Shown: in pieces, positions 53,387 through 63,936 of the stretch | Layout of the letters: the number at the start of each line of letters is the position of its first letter | Position numbering within the stretch: the stretch's first letter is position 1 | Source of the DNA: Macrosoma leucophasiata | Taxonomy: Eukaryota; Arthropoda; Insecta; Lepidoptera; Hedylidae | Reading direction: 5' to 3' | NCBI GenBank assembly: GCA_036365455.1 | Contig: JAWQUS010000025.1 | Coordinates: forward strand, 25,642,001-25,706,000 | Length of the DNA stretch: 64,000 nt | Notes under the pieces: model-generated | What the model was told of the DNA's origin: nothing | The model's database searches: none | The model's input: only the letters and a program-made list of their open reading frames with translations | Made by a program: the position numbers and the translations under genes

Positions 53387-55477
53387 ATGTATAAAACACC
53401 GCCTAATGTTGTGTTAACTCGTCGGCAACGCGAAAAACTAGGAAAACAGTTGGATTGTGCCTCTGTGCAGTTGACGTCCACGCAACTTGACGTAACGGTT
53501 CCGGCGCGCGACGCCTACAGTAATACTTCGCCGCGGCAGCTGGATACTGAAGAAGTCAAGAAGGAAACGGTCGAAAAAACATCACCTTCAGCACCCGTTA
53601 GAAGCAGCAATTCCGTCCGGAGCGCGACATCGGGTAGAACAAAAAAATCTACCGCGTCGTCACTAACTCGACGGAAACAATTGGAGCTCGAAGCGGCTGA
53701 AGCCCGGGCCAAAATTCAGCTTGATCTTATAAATAAGCGGCTGGAACTTGAGTTGTCCAAAGCTGACGTCGAAGATGGTAGCAGAGAGAACAGCATATGC
53801 AGTGAACAGCAACTGCAAAAAAACGTAAAACAAAGTGTCGAACAATGGTTACATGACAGTGAAGTAAGAACAAGCTGTGCCCAAGAAGAGCCTGTTGTGC
53901 AGGTAACGAACGCCACTGTGCACGCTAGCGCCGTACCAGCAGCAAACCAGCCAGCCAACAGCATAGAACAGCTCGCCTATACACTGCGTGATATGATGGA
54001 TTACTCATCATCACAACGAGAAGAACGCCTGCTTAGTCGTCTCGCCACGCCTCGTGAATTACCAATATTTAGCGGTGATTGTGTTGAGTGGTTACACTTT
54101 AAGAATGCCTATCAGGAATCTTCCACGATGTGCAGGTATAGTGACTCGGAGAACCTGTGGAGATTACGCCGAGCCCTGCGAGGTGACGCCAAAGAGGCAG
54201 TGACAGATTTACTCATTGGTAATACTCCGCCCGCAGCGGTAATGGAGGCTTTAGAACTTCGTTTTGGCAGGTCAGATTTAATAATAGCAAATATTACATC
54301 ACAATTAAGGAGACTGCCAGCATTAACAACTAATTACCAGCAAGAAATAATATTTTTTTCCGTTAAAGTAAATAATTGTGTTGCTGCAATTCGGGCATTG
54401 AATCAGGAAGATTACCTACGCAGTCCAGAGCTCGCTACAGCTATCATTTCTAAGCTACCGAGCACGTTAATAGGAAAATGGACTGATTATGCATATAAAA
54501 AAATATTAGACGGTCATTCGAAATTAGACTTAATGGCTACGTTCTTAAAACAAGAAGCTGAAAGATTGTCGGTTGTAGGTTTGACATTGCCGCACGAACA
54601 AAGAAAAATAAATGATACGACAGATAAGCGGTACATAGAAAAAAAATACATCAAGCGGCCGGTATTTACTACATCCTCGAGTATTAAGTGTCCGAACGAA
54701 GAACAGTGCAAGTACTGTCACAAATCTATGCACACGTTGCCGGAATGTCGGTTGTTTAGACGGGCAATGCGAAAGGATAGGTGGCGCTTCGTTAAAAACA
54801 GTGGATTGTGTTTTTGTTGCCTGTTATCACGTCACGATAAAGAAACCTGTCCAGGACCAGTGTGTGATGTAGAGGACTGTGGGCTACGTCATCATAGACT
54901 ATTGCACTGGATTAAGCCCTCGCCGCAGTCAATCGGTGCGATGGAAAACGTCACCGCGTCTTCGACACAGTCAACGGTAGCTCATGTTGCATCGGACGGT
55001 ACAAGTGACGGTAAAATAGTGCTAAAAGTGGTTTTAGTGAAGTTAAACGGTCCAAATGGTGAAGTGAGTGCTCACGCTTTGCTAGACGACGCGGCGTCAA
55101 TATCTATGATTGACTCAGGGCTGGCGGACAGCCTGGGTCTTGTTGGGCAGCAGTCGAGCGCGATTAAGTTCGTGGATGCGTTCGGTCTAGAGGTATACCA
55201 ATCAGACACCCCAAAGGTCAGTGCTCGTATTTCTAATTGTAACGATTTGAGTGCCTACGACATAACAATGCGAAAAGTGACACAATTAAACTTACCGTTT
55301 CAAGATTTGTCTGTGATTAATAATATTAGCTGTAAGCATTTAATGTCTGTTAAGGAATGTGTGTGCAAGGAACGCGTACGGCCGCAATTACTTATAGGGG
55401 AGGATAATTATCATCTTATCGCGCCATTAGAAATCATACCAGGGGGTAAAAATTATCCCTATGCTACGAGATGCTAA
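53387..55477 (+). CDS. BEL/Pao Gag and protease part of polyprotein
   Basis: 696 codons from ATG 53387. N-terminal Lys/Arg-rich region and coiled-coil-like stretch (LELEAAEARAKIQLDLINKR, residues ~102-125). The BEL Gag domain (DUF1759 type) starts at LPIFSGDCVEWLHFKNAYQE (~224). Zinc-finger cysteines: CKYCHKSMHTLPEC (~440) and CFCCLLSRHDKETC (~475) with further Cys/His. Aspartic protease (DUF1758 type) around ALLDDAASISMIDSG (~563). The stop at 55475-55477 is the first bases of the copia LTR, not a native stop: the frame originally continued into the part at 59870. Confidence 0.92.
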   Translation: MYKTPPNVVLTRRQREKLGKQLDCASVQLTSTQLDVTVPARDAYSNTSPRQLDTEEVKKETVEKTSPSAPVRSSNSVRSATSGRTKKSTASSLTRRKQLELEAAEARAKIQLDLINKRLELELSKADVEDGSRENSICSEQQLQKNVKQSVEQWLHDSEVRTSCAQEEPVVQVTNATVHASAVPAANQPANSIEQLAYTLRDMMDYSSSQREERLLSRLATPRELPIFSGDCVEWLHFKNAYQESSTMCRYSDSENLWRLRRALRGDAKEAVTDLLIGNTPPAAVMEALELRFGRSDLIIANITSQLRRLPALTTNYQQEIIFFSVKVNNCVAAIRALNQEDYLRSPELATAIISKLPSTLIGKWTDYAYKKILDGHSKLDLMATFLKQEAERLSVVGLTLPHEQRKINDTTDKRYIEKKYIKRPVFTTSSSIKCPNEEQCKYCHKSMHTLPECRLFRRAMRKDRWRFVKNSGLCFCCLLSRHDKETCPGPVCDVEDCGLRHHRLLHWIKPSPQSIGAMENVTASSTQSTVAHVASDGTSDGKIVLKVVLVKLNGPNGEVSAHALLDDAASISMIDSGLADSLGLVGQQSSAIKFVDAFGLEVYQSDTPKVSARISNCNDLSAYDITMRKVTQLNLPFQDLSVINNISCKHLMSVKECVCKERVRPQLLIGEDNYHLIAPLEIIPGGKNYPYATRC

Positions 55478-55622
55478 TAAAAACGACCGGTGGGTTTCGA
55501 TTTAACAGACTGACTTTATTTCCATAGACTTATAGACTATACCAATGTTCATTTACCATAGACTATACAATTGTAACATTATGGATAATAGCTGGTTTTA
55601 TTATTTTAATACATAAACAACA
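55475..55622 (-). repeat. copia 3' LTR
   Basis: On minus: starts TGTTGTTTATGTATTAAAAT, ends GGTCGTTTTTATTA. It begins with TG but ends TA rather than the usual CA. Confidence 0.93.
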
Positions 55623-55634
55623 CCACCACTTATT
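55623..55634 (-). promoter_or_regulatory. copia polypurine tract
   Basis: AATAAGTGGTGG on the minus strand directly before the 3' LTR; primer for plus-strand synthesis. Confidence 0.7.
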
Positions 55635-55675
55635 AAAATAATCCTGACACAGTAACACAACAAGTAACATTAATA

Positions 55676-58105
55676 CTAATTCAATTTAACAATGCCTAAT
55701 TTCTGCATAAAATAATTATGTTTTACTTTACACAAACTTTTAGTTAAAATGTCAGCTGGCATTTCTGAAGTATTCAAATATGCAATTTTTACTAATTCTT
55801 TATTTACAGCCTCTCTTATGAAATGAAATCTAACATCTATGTGTTTAGTTCTTTTGTGATACATAGAATCTTCTGACAGTTTTTGTGCACTTTGGTTGTC
55901 ATTATATATTAATATAGGCACACTATCTCTATTTATAAGTTCAGAGAGCAAGTTTTTTAAGAAAATTGCCTCCTTACTGGCCTCACAAATAGCCATGTAC
56001 TCAGCTTCTGTGCTGGATAATGCGACAGTTAGCTGTTTTCTACACTCATGAGAAACTACACATCCTGAGTATTTAAAACAAAATCCTGTATAGGATCGCC
56101 TGTCCACAGTATCCGAGGCCCAATCAGCATCAACAAAACCAACAATATCAGATTTCATTTTTACAAAAATTAAACCATAAGATTTTGTAGAGTTTAAGTA
56201 CTTCAATACCCTTTTTGCGTGTTTCCAATGGGTCTCACTATTGCAATTATTGAACTGACTCAAATAGCTAATGCAATATGAGATATCCGGTCTTGTAAGT
56301 AGTGACAGATACATCAAACTCCCGATTAATTGTTGATAGGGATACTTACTACTTACATTTTGGCCTTTGTTAAGTTTCAAATTTACCTCCATTGGAGTTT
56401 CAACATTTTTACAGTTATCCAAATTAAATTTAGATACCAATTTTTCTATAAATTTAGTCTGATCAATACATAGGCTGTTTTTATTAATTTTGACATTCAT
56501 GCCTAAACATTGTCTCAATTGACCTAAATCTTTCAACTTAAATAAACTGCTTAACCGGCTTTTAAGGATATTTACTTCTCTGTTACAATTTGAAAAAATA
56601 AAAAAATCATCAACGAATAAGGCAACAAAAGTTTTCTCATTTTTAATTGATTTTATAAATAAACATGGTTCATACACCGATTTTTTATATCCTAGCTGCT
56701 GTAAAGCACTATCAGCTTTTTTATACCATGCTCTAGCTGACTGCTTTAGCCCGTAAATCGCCTTCTTTAATTTTAAAACCTTACATGCATTTTGGTACTT
56801 ATTTTTTAAATTCTGAGGTAACTCCATGTACACAGTTTCATTGAGATCACCATTTAGAAATGCTGTGGTGACATCTAAATGGGTAATATTTAAATCTAAG
56901 TTAACACTAATAGCAAACAACAACTTTAATGTAGAATACTTAAGAACCGGTGAAAAAGTTTCCTTATAGTCTACGCCTTCCTTTTGGGTAAAACCTTTAG
57001 CGACTAACCTGGCCCTATATCTCACTGTGTTGTCACTATTTAACTTCTTTTTGTACACCCACTTACACTGAACAACTCGCGCTTCACTGGGTTTTTCCAC
57101 TAATTCCCACGCTTTGTTCTCATGGAAAGAGTTCAACTCTTCTTTCATAGCTTTGCACCACTGATCCCGTTCTGTGCCATTCATGATTTCTTCATAGGTA
57201 AGGCTTTCTTCGCATGTATCTTCAGTGCTGGTTACACATACATTGCCAACACCATACCGATCTGGTTGTTTTCTCACACGCTTTTCTGTACTAGGGCTTT
57301 CTGCTGCTTCTGGATCTATCAAGTCTTTATCTGAATCCGAAAGCTCTTCATAGACGGATGAGCTTGATGAGTTCAACCTTTCATCACTTGGCACATATGT
57401 ATTATCTGTGGGGTCTAACACACTCTGGTCTTTTTCCTCTTCTTGCCTATGAACACTTACATCCTTCTCCTCCACAGCAGCTTGTATCAAGTCTGAATCT
57501 CGACTAGTTTCCATGATAACAACATCTCTGCTGGTAGTTATGCTCCTGGTAATAGGATTGTATAATCTATAACCCTTTGTATTTTCTGCAAAACCGAGGA
57601 GGATGTATTTTTCTGCCTTCTTGTCCCATTTCGTTCTTTTTATTTTTGGAACATGAACCATGGCAGTGCTTCCGAACACACGAACGTGGCTAAGATCCGG
57701 TTTATTTCCTGTCCATAGCTCATAGGGTGTTTTAGGTAAACCTGAAGCCAACGTTCTGTTCCGTAGATAGACTGTTGTATTAACTGCTTCTGCCCAAAAC
57801 TTTTTGTCCAATCTGGCATCAAAAAGCAGACACCGAGCTCTTTCTACCACTGTCCTATTCATGCGTTCACACATGCCATTCTGCTCTGGCGTGTAGGGAT
57901 TTGTCTTTTGATGTACCACTCCGGTTTTCTTCAAAAAACTTTCCATTTCTGAAGAGCAAAATTCCCCACCATTATCAGTTCTCAATACCTTTATGCACTT
58001 TCCAGTCTGTTTCTCCACCATAGCTTTAAATTCCTTGAAGTACATCAGCACTTCGCTTTTTAGCTTTAAAAAAATATACAAAAGACATTCTACTGTGGTC
58101 GTCAA
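55676..58105 (-). CDS. copia Pol: integrase C-part, RT, RNase H
   Basis: 809 codons by the frame limits; its first ~15 residues overlap the end of the upstream frame. Integrase: LRTDNGGEFCSS (~40), TPEQNGMCERMNRTVVERAR (~72). RT: KWVYKKKLNSDNTVRYRARL (~350), AFLNGDLNETVYMELP, YGLKQSARAWYK, catalytic ALFVDDFFIF (~497). RNase H: VDADWASDTVDRRSYTGFCF (~660), SSTEAEYMA, KHIDVRFHFIRE. It ends in LNXXMPADILTK-type copia tail residues before the stop. No internal stops. Separated from the Gag-protease frame by one frameshift near 58067. Confidence 0.92.
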   Translation of the reverse strand: MTTTVECLLYIFLKLKSEVLMYFKEFKAMVEKQTGKCIKVLRTDNGGEFCSSEMESFLKKTGVVHQKTNPYTPEQNGMCERMNRTVVERARCLLFDARLDKKFWAEAVNTTVYLRNRTLASGLPKTPYELWTGNKPDLSHVRVFGSTAMVHVPKIKRTKWDKKAEKYILLGFAENTKGYRLYNPITRSITTSRDVVIMETSRDSDLIQAAVEEKDVSVHRQEEEKDQSVLDPTDNTYVPSDERLNSSSSSVYEELSDSDKDLIDPEAAESPSTEKRVRKQPDRYGVGNVCVTSTEDTCEESLTYEEIMNGTERDQWCKAMKEELNSFHENKAWELVEKPSEARVVQCKWVYKKKLNSDNTVRYRARLVAKGFTQKEGVDYKETFSPVLKYSTLKLLFAISVNLDLNITHLDVTTAFLNGDLNETVYMELPQNLKNKYQNACKVLKLKKAIYGLKQSARAWYKKADSALQQLGYKKSVYEPCLFIKSIKNEKTFVALFVDDFFIFSNCNREVNILKSRLSSLFKLKDLGQLRQCLGMNVKINKNSLCIDQTKFIEKLVSKFNLDNCKNVETPMEVNLKLNKGQNVSSKYPYQQLIGSLMYLSLLTRPDISYCISYLSQFNNCNSETHWKHAKRVLKYLNSTKSYGLIFVKMKSDIVGFVDADWASDTVDRRSYTGFCFKYSGCVVSHECRKQLTVALSSTEAEYMAICEASKEAIFLKNLLSELINRDSVPILIYNDNQSAQKLSEDSMYHKRTKHIDVRFHFIREAVNKELVKIAYLNTSEMPADILTKSLCKVKHNYFMQKLGIVKLN

Positions 58106-59543
58106 TAAATAGGAGAAAATATTTTGACTTGCCTATAGAGACTGCTTCCATTGGACCGCACACATCCGCATGCACCACTTCCAACACACTCTCACTTCTG
58201 GTACCTTTATGTGAAAAAGGTTTCCGGCATAACTTTGCTTCACAACATGTGACACACTGGGATTTGTCAATCTCGGCCTTATCAGAGTATGATATGCCGG
58301 ACACAGCCCCATTCCTCATACTGTTCAGGTCCTTACTGTTTATATGGCCCAACCTTCTGTGCCACAATATACTGGTTTCTTGTATTGCTGAGCCTGCCAA
58401 CAAACATTCTTGTTTTATGTCAAGTTTGTAGACTCCATTCACTAACTGCGCTGTTCCAACAAGTACATTCTTGCGATTATATATTTTGCAAATACTATCA
58501 TCAAATGTCACTCGATTGCCTTTTCGAATCAGCTCACTCACTGAGAGAAGATTAGTAGTGAGGTTAGGAATGCATAACACATCTTCCACAGTAATGTCAA
58601 TCTCTGAACCATTAACTACAGTTGTCAATTTCGTATTTCCTGAGCATAACACTGGCACCGTTGTTTCGTTTGCTACTACTATCTGTTTCATCGCTGGGTT
58701 ATGTGATATATCGTACAAACGTTCTTTGTCAGAAATCATATGAGTGCTGGCGCCTGAGTCGATATACCAATCCGTTTTCTTGTATGTCGAGTTCATGAAA
58801 AAACCACTAAACACTGTACTTTGTTTGTCTTTGTCTTTGTTATTGCATTGATTTTTGTAATGACCGACTTGCTTACATTTGTAACAACGAATTGTTTTGA
58901 CAGATTTCGCTTGTGTCGCTTTTGACTTTGACGTTTCTGCAGTACTGCCAACTTGTTTCTTGCGCTGATGCCAACCTTTCGACAAAAATGCGCTTTCCTT
59001 ATCATTGCTGCCAACATCAAAACTCATATCTAACAATTTAGATTTGATGACGTCGGTACTAACGGCCATGCCCGAATGCTCGATAGCCATTATCATCGGG
59101 GCAAACTTTTCGCTTAGTCCCGCAAGTAACAGACATCCAACCCACTCATCGGTTATTTGGAATCCCGTTCCTCGTAATTTATGCGCTGTATCTACGATCT
59201 GTGTCACGTAGGAAGTCATTGATTCGCAATCTTCTTGTCTGATTGAAATCAAATGCCGTAGTAAACTGATTTTCCTCTGAAAACCTGAATCATCGAAGAG
59301 TGACTTCAGACGCTGCCACACATCGTGAACCGTTTTCTCATTCTTGATATGAACATAAAGTGACGAATCTATTGTCATTATTAGCTTTGCTTTCGCCTTT
59401 GCTGAGTCACCATCGCACGAAGCAGGCTTAGCATTTATGTCCGTTCCTTCGAGTATAAGAAAATTTTCGGCGGCAAATGCCCACTCATCGTAATTCTCAC
59501 GACCCTTGAGTTTTGGTACGTTTACGATATAACTGCCGGCCAT
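58026..59543 (-). CDS. copia Gag, protease and integrase N-part
   Basis: The frame is open from 59648; I choose the Met at 59543 because MAGSYIVNVPKLKGRENYDE starts the usual copia Gag and lies ~180 bp inside the LTR. From 59648: Gag region to ~230, CCHC knuckle CYKCKQVGHYKNQC (~252), protease WYIDSGASTHMISD (~292), integrase zinc region LWHRRLGHINSKDL (~425) with CVTCCEAK, catalytic-core start HADVCGPMEAVSIGKSKYF (~493). The frame ends at 58026 after a run of seven T on minus (58068-58074), where one base too many moves it out of the pol frame. Apart from that it is intact. Confidence 0.9.
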   Translation of the reverse strand: MAGSYIVNVPKLKGRENYDEWAFAAENFLILEGTDINAKPASCDGDSAKAKAKLIMTIDSSLYVHIKNEKTVHDVWQRLKSLFDDSGFQRKISLLRHLISIRQEDCESMTSYVTQIVDTAHKLRGTGFQITDEWVGCLLLAGLSEKFAPMIMAIEHSGMAVSTDVIKSKLLDMSFDVGSNDKESAFLSKGWHQRKKQVGSTAETSKSKATQAKSVKTIRCYKCKQVGHYKNQCNNKDKDKQSTVFSGFFMNSTYKKTDWYIDSGASTHMISDKERLYDISHNPAMKQIVVANETTVPVLCSGNTKLTTVVNGSEIDITVEDVLCIPNLTTNLLSVSELIRKGNRVTFDDSICKIYNRKNVLVGTAQLVNGVYKLDIKQECLLAGSAIQETSILWHRRLGHINSKDLNSMRNGAVSGISYSDKAEIDKSQCVTCCEAKLCRKPFSHKGTRSESVLEVVHADVCGPMEAVSIGKSKYFLLFIDDHSRMSFVYFFKAKKRSADVLQGI

Positions 59544-59707
59544 TGTTCTAAGAATGTGAATACCGCCAAGCAAAAAACACTGATTGCACTCACAGTTCTT
59601 AAACTGAACAAATACTTGTCCGACTGATACAGTCCACACACGAATCACAACTTAGTCTTTAATTAACTGTTCTAAACACGGAATACAATTTATTAACGCG
59701 AAAAAGT

Positions 59708-59721
59708 CTGGGCCCATAACC
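59708..59721 (-). promoter_or_regulatory. copia primer binding site
   Basis: GGTTATGGGCCCAG on minus, directly after the 5' LTR. It is complementary to the anticodon-stem region of animal initiator tRNA-Met (CTGGGCCCATAACC), the half-tRNA primer known for Drosophila copia. Confidence 0.85.
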
Positions 59722-59869
59722 TAATAAAAACGACCGGTGGGTTTCGATTTAACAGACTGACTTTATTTCCATAGACTTATAGACTATACCAATGTTCATT
59801 TACCATAGACTATACAATTGTAACATTATGGATAATAGCTGGTTTTATTATTTTAATACATAAACAACA
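59722..59869 (-). repeat. copia 5' LTR
   Basis: Identical by eye to 55475-55622 over 148 bp. Confidence 0.93.
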
Positions 59870-62800
59870 GATGCCGTTTAGGTTGGACTATTCATGGCTT
59901 TTGTGGTCGCACTCACTCTCATGATTGTGAACAAATTTTTACTCTTTCGCACATCGACAACATAAATGAGTCGGATAATATTGAAAATATTAATAAACTT
60001 ATTAAAGATTCATTTACATTAGAGTCTATTGGAATTTCAACCTTATGTCGCGAGAATACAGCTCACTTGAAAGCAATGCAAGTTTTAGATGAGACGTCGA
60101 GGCATTTAGGTGACAGGTGGGAGGTTGGCCTGCCGTTCAAACGCGATAACTACACTATGCCCGATACCTACTGCAGTGCAAATACTCGATTAAAGGTTTT
60201 AATGAAAAAATTTAAGACAGATAAAGAATATGCGGAACGATATAGGAGCGAATTAAATAAGTTGTTTACGGAAGGTTACGCGCGTATTTTAGGTAATAAT
60301 GAACCAATTAGTAAACATGTTTGGTACCTCCCGCACTTTGGAGTACAAAATATAAACAAACCAAATAAACTAAGGTTAGTTTTCGACGCGGCTTCCAAAG
60401 TAGAAGGGGTTTGTTTAAATGATTATTTGTGCACGGGACCTGATTTGTACAACTCGTTATTAGGTATCATGTTGAGATTTCGCGAAAGTGAAGTAGTAAT
60501 AATAGGTGATATAAAAGATATGTTTTTAAGAATTAAAATTCGCGCTGAGGATCAAAACGTATTTAGATTTTTATGGCAGGAGTCGCATGACTCACCAGTA
60601 CAAACATGCGTTATGCAAAGTTTAATATTTGGTGCAACCTGTTCTCCATTTATAGCTCAATACATTAGAAATAAAAACGCTTTGAAATATGAAGATTTAT
60701 ATCCAGAAGCTGTTAATGTTATTATTAATAACCATTATATGGACGACTGTTTGTATTCAACAAACAGTACAGAGAATGCAATAAAATTAATAAGAGAGGT
60801 AACTTCGATTCATCAATATGGTGGTTTCGAAATCCGTGGTTGGTCGAGCAATGATAAAAAGGTAGTAGCCAGCTTGCCAAACGACGCGCTCGCGCGCTCC
60901 GCTGTACAGTTTAAACACGGAGCTATGAATGCAACTGAGCGCACTTTAGGTTTGATGTGGTATCCTTCGGAAGATTGTTTTCGTTTTAATATTAATTATG
61001 ATCGTATACCTTCTGAAATACTGAATGGTGTTCAGCCGCCAACAAAGTCGAAAATGTTAAGCATTATAATGTCGATTTATGATATTCATGGGTTTTTGTC
61101 ACCGTTTATTATTAAAAGTAGAATATTGTTGCAAAGCGTACATAGAAGCGGTATTGACTGGAATTGCCGCATCCAACCACAGGAGTTTTCTTCATGGATA
61201 AAGTGGCTTAACGAATTAAAAGAAATAAAATCTTTACGTATTCCTAGATGGTACAATAATGCAGGTGCTTGGTCGCAATGTTATATACCTAATCTTACTA
61301 GTGAACGATCGTTAATAAAAATACAGTTGCATGCATTTTGTGACGCTTCTATAAAAGCGTATGCAACCACCATATACTTACGGTTTGTTAGATCGGACGG
61401 CCAGGTAAATGTTTGTTTTGTGTCCGGTAAAAGTCGCGTCACTCCCTTGCGTCCTGTATCTATCCCTCGGCTGGAGCTACAGGGTGCACTGCTGGCCTCG
61501 CGACTCGCCAGCACGATTCAGAAGGAACACAAAGATTTTAAAATAGATCAGCGTTTTTTCTGGACGGACTCGAGCACGGTCCTTATGTGGATTCGAAACG
61601 ACCCTCGTAGCTTCAAGCCCTATGTAGCACATAGACTTGGGGAGTTGGATGAGCTCACTAAAATTTCGGAATGGAGATATGTGCCATCCAGTTTGAACGT
61701 TGCCGATGTGGCTACTAAAGAGGACTCGAAGCCGTTGAAGTACACAGACCCTTGGTTTCAAGGACCTGATTTTCTACGGCAACCTGAGGACAGTTGGCCG
61801 AAAGATTTTAAAAAGGGTTTTATACCGCAGGCAGCTCTGTGTGAGCAACGAAATATTAATTTGGTAGCTGTAAATAATGTTATTGAACCTTTGTTAATCG
61901 ACGAAAATAAATTTTCGACCTGGTTAAGACTTCTTCGGTCAACCGCGATGGTATTGTTATTTATTAGGAAATGTCGAAAAGATAGGCATGCTCAACTAGA
62001 TGTTGAACTTTTAAGGCAAGCGGAAATTCTTTTAATTAAAAAATCGCAAGGCTGTTGTTTTAGCAAAGAAATAGAATGTTTAGAGCATAGTAAACCTATA
62101 AAATCTAATAGTCGTTTGTTAAGTTTAACACCGTACCTGGATGACTCAGGTATTCTACGTGTTGGCGGCCGGATTGATAAAGCCGCCGGAGTGTCACTAT
62201 CAGTCATGAAACCAGTCATTCTCGATGGCAAGCATAGAATAACTCGATTACTTGTCGAGTATCACCACAGACAAGCTCTGCACGGCGCGAATGAATTAGT
62301 CGTAAATGAGTTAAGGCAACGGTATTGGATTTTAAAATTGCGGCCGACCGTGCGTACAGTGGCAGCCAGTTGCCTACTGTGTAGGTATCGACGAGCCTCG
62401 CCGCGTGCGCAGCGTATGGCTGATCTACCAGGAGCCCGCCTTCAGCACAATCGGCGACCGTTTACGTTCACAGGTGTCGATTATTTTGGCCCAATGGAGG
62501 TAACTGTAGGTAGAAGACGCGAAAAAAGATACGGAGTCCTTTTCACTTGCTTAACTGTTCGAGCTATTCACATTGAATTAACAGATAGTTTAACATCAGA
62601 CGCTACTATTATGGCACTTCGGCGAATGATAGGTCGCAGAGGTACTCCTAGCGTTATCTATTCGGATAACGGTACTAACTTGCGGGGTGCTAACACAGAG
62701 TTAAAGCGTAGTTTGAACGAATTAAATGTAGATCAAGTACGTAGTGATAGCTTAATAAGGGGTATCCAATGGCATTTTATACCTCCAGGAGCACCTGAAA

Positions 62801-63366
62801 TGGGCGGAGCGTGGGAGCGGATGATCCGTACGGTAAAAACCGCCCTGAAAGTCATCCTAAAAGAACGGGCTCCGCGTCCAGAGACTCTGTTAACCTTGCT
62901 CATAGAGGTGGAGGCTCTAGTGAACAGTCGCCCCATCACACATGTTTCAAACGACCCAAATTATCCAGAAGCCCTTACACCTAATCATTTTTTGTTAGGT
63001 ACCTCATCTAATGTTTCATTAATAGGTAAATACGATAATTCCGACCTATCTCTCAGAAAGCAATGGCGAATTGCACAACGTTTAGCTGATATGTTTTGGG
63101 GGCGGTGGGTAAAAGAATACTTACCTACACTTTTACCTAGACAAAGATGGACTAGTGAAGAGCGGTCTTTAGAAGTAGGTGATTACGTCATTTTAGTGGA
63201 ATCTAACTTGGAGCGAGGATCATGGCGTCATGGAATAGTGAGTGCGACACACGCTGGTCATGATGGTCGCGTACGTGTAGTGGACGTTCGAACACGCACG
63301 GGAATATTACGCCGGCCCGTGACGCGCGTCGCTTTATTGTCCTCAGCAGATGGTAGTACTGACTAG
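59870..63366 (+). CDS. BEL/Pao Pol: RT, RNase H, integrase
   Basis: Open from the copia junction (59870) to a TAG at 63364; the first possible TTG start, 60067, is artificial because this is the continuation of the Gag frame. Residues from 60067: RT with RLVFDAASK (~102), IGDIKDMFLRIKI (~148), catalytic HYMDDCLYS (~222). RNase H from AFCDASIKAYATTIYL (~422), FWTDSSTVLMWI. Integrase zinc region HHRQALHGANELV...CLLC (~732-770), core GVDYFGPMEV (~803), SDNGTNLRG (~864), EMGGAWERMIR (~911). A C-terminal BEL-type domain (QWRIAQRLADMFWGRWVKEY, ~998) follows. No break. Confidence 0.93.
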
Positions 63367-63372
63367 TCAGCA

Positions 63373-63386
63373 CTAGGGGGCGGTAT
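63373..63386 (+). promoter_or_regulatory. BEL polypurine tract
   Basis: CTAGGGGGCGGTAT directly before the 3' LTR, the usual BEL/Pao form. Confidence 0.8.
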
Positions 63387-63637
63387 TGTAGGCGACTCGC
63401 GCTTTCCTTATGTGTTCCTCGGTGTTCCCTATACACACATAGCCCATTGATACTTGTAACAATGTATTTAGTTAACAGTAATATAAATAACCTACCGACA
63501 TTCGGTACCTATTGTCTGTACTACGTAGTGTCTCTTTTTTTTATAAATAAATTTATGTCGGGTAGATTTTGCTTACGGTGGTAGTCAGACTCGATATTTC
63601 GCAACGACGACGTGTTTTTCTTTCGGTGTTCCCTATA
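63387..63637 (+). repeat. BEL/Pao 3' LTR
   Basis: Identical by eye to the 5' LTR, 251 bp. Confidence 0.95.
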
Positions 63638-63864
63638 ATAGATTTTGTTACATACTAATTAGTAGCATTTTTATACTACACCTCAAAGACGATGCTTCAG
63701 CTTCAAATCCAATATTCTTCCAATATTCTGAATACCAAACTCTTCAACAACTTACAGTATCCAATAAGAAATATGGCATATCGACTCAAAGAATGAGACT
63801 TCGGTTTATTTCAGGTCTCTAGAGCGTTATCTCTTTCGCACCTTACCTATCTGACGTGTGTCGA

Positions 63865-63936
63865 CATCCGTGGTCCGATATTGGTCAAAACTTGATCAAA
63901 ATAGATCATGTTTTGACCAATACCGGACCACGGATG
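63865..63936. repeat. 33-bp near-perfect inverted repeat
   Basis: 63865-63897 and 63904-63936 pair with two mismatches across a 6-base loop (CATCCGTGGTCCGATATTGG against CCAATACCGGACCACGGATG). No ORF. It may be a MITE end or a foldback remnant; the rest of 63638-64000 shows nothing else. Confidence 0.75.

Larger units (their letters stand above)
55475..59869 (-). mobile_element. Ty1/copia LTR retrotransposon nested in BEL
   Basis: 148-bp LTRs (55475-55622 and 59722-59869) look identical; target duplication GATGC at 55470-55474 and 59870-59874. Transcribed on the minus strand: 5' LTR at the right, primer site 59708-59721, gag-pol, polypurine tract at 55623-55634, 3' LTR at the left. Younger than its BEL host because it interrupts it. 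Confidence 0.95.
53095..63637 (+). mobile_element. BEL/Pao LTR retrotransposon, split by copia
   Basis: Bounded by 251-bp LTRs (53095-53345; 63387-63637) that look identical base for base, and by the 5-bp target duplication ATAGA (53090-53094; 63638-63642). Gag-pol is one frame, open except for a 4.4-kb copia element inserted in opposite orientation at 55475-59869. Identical LTRs mean a recent insertion. The element would be structurally complete without the insert. Confidence 0.95.

Noticed and set aside
58129..59211. Plus-strand frames of 68-100 aa across the copia element
   Set aside because: Antisense to the copia Gag-integrase frame.
60067..60069. Separate start codon for the second BEL frame
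   Set aside because: The codon is TTG and the frame is open from the copia junction at 59870; this is the continuation of the BEL polyprotein.
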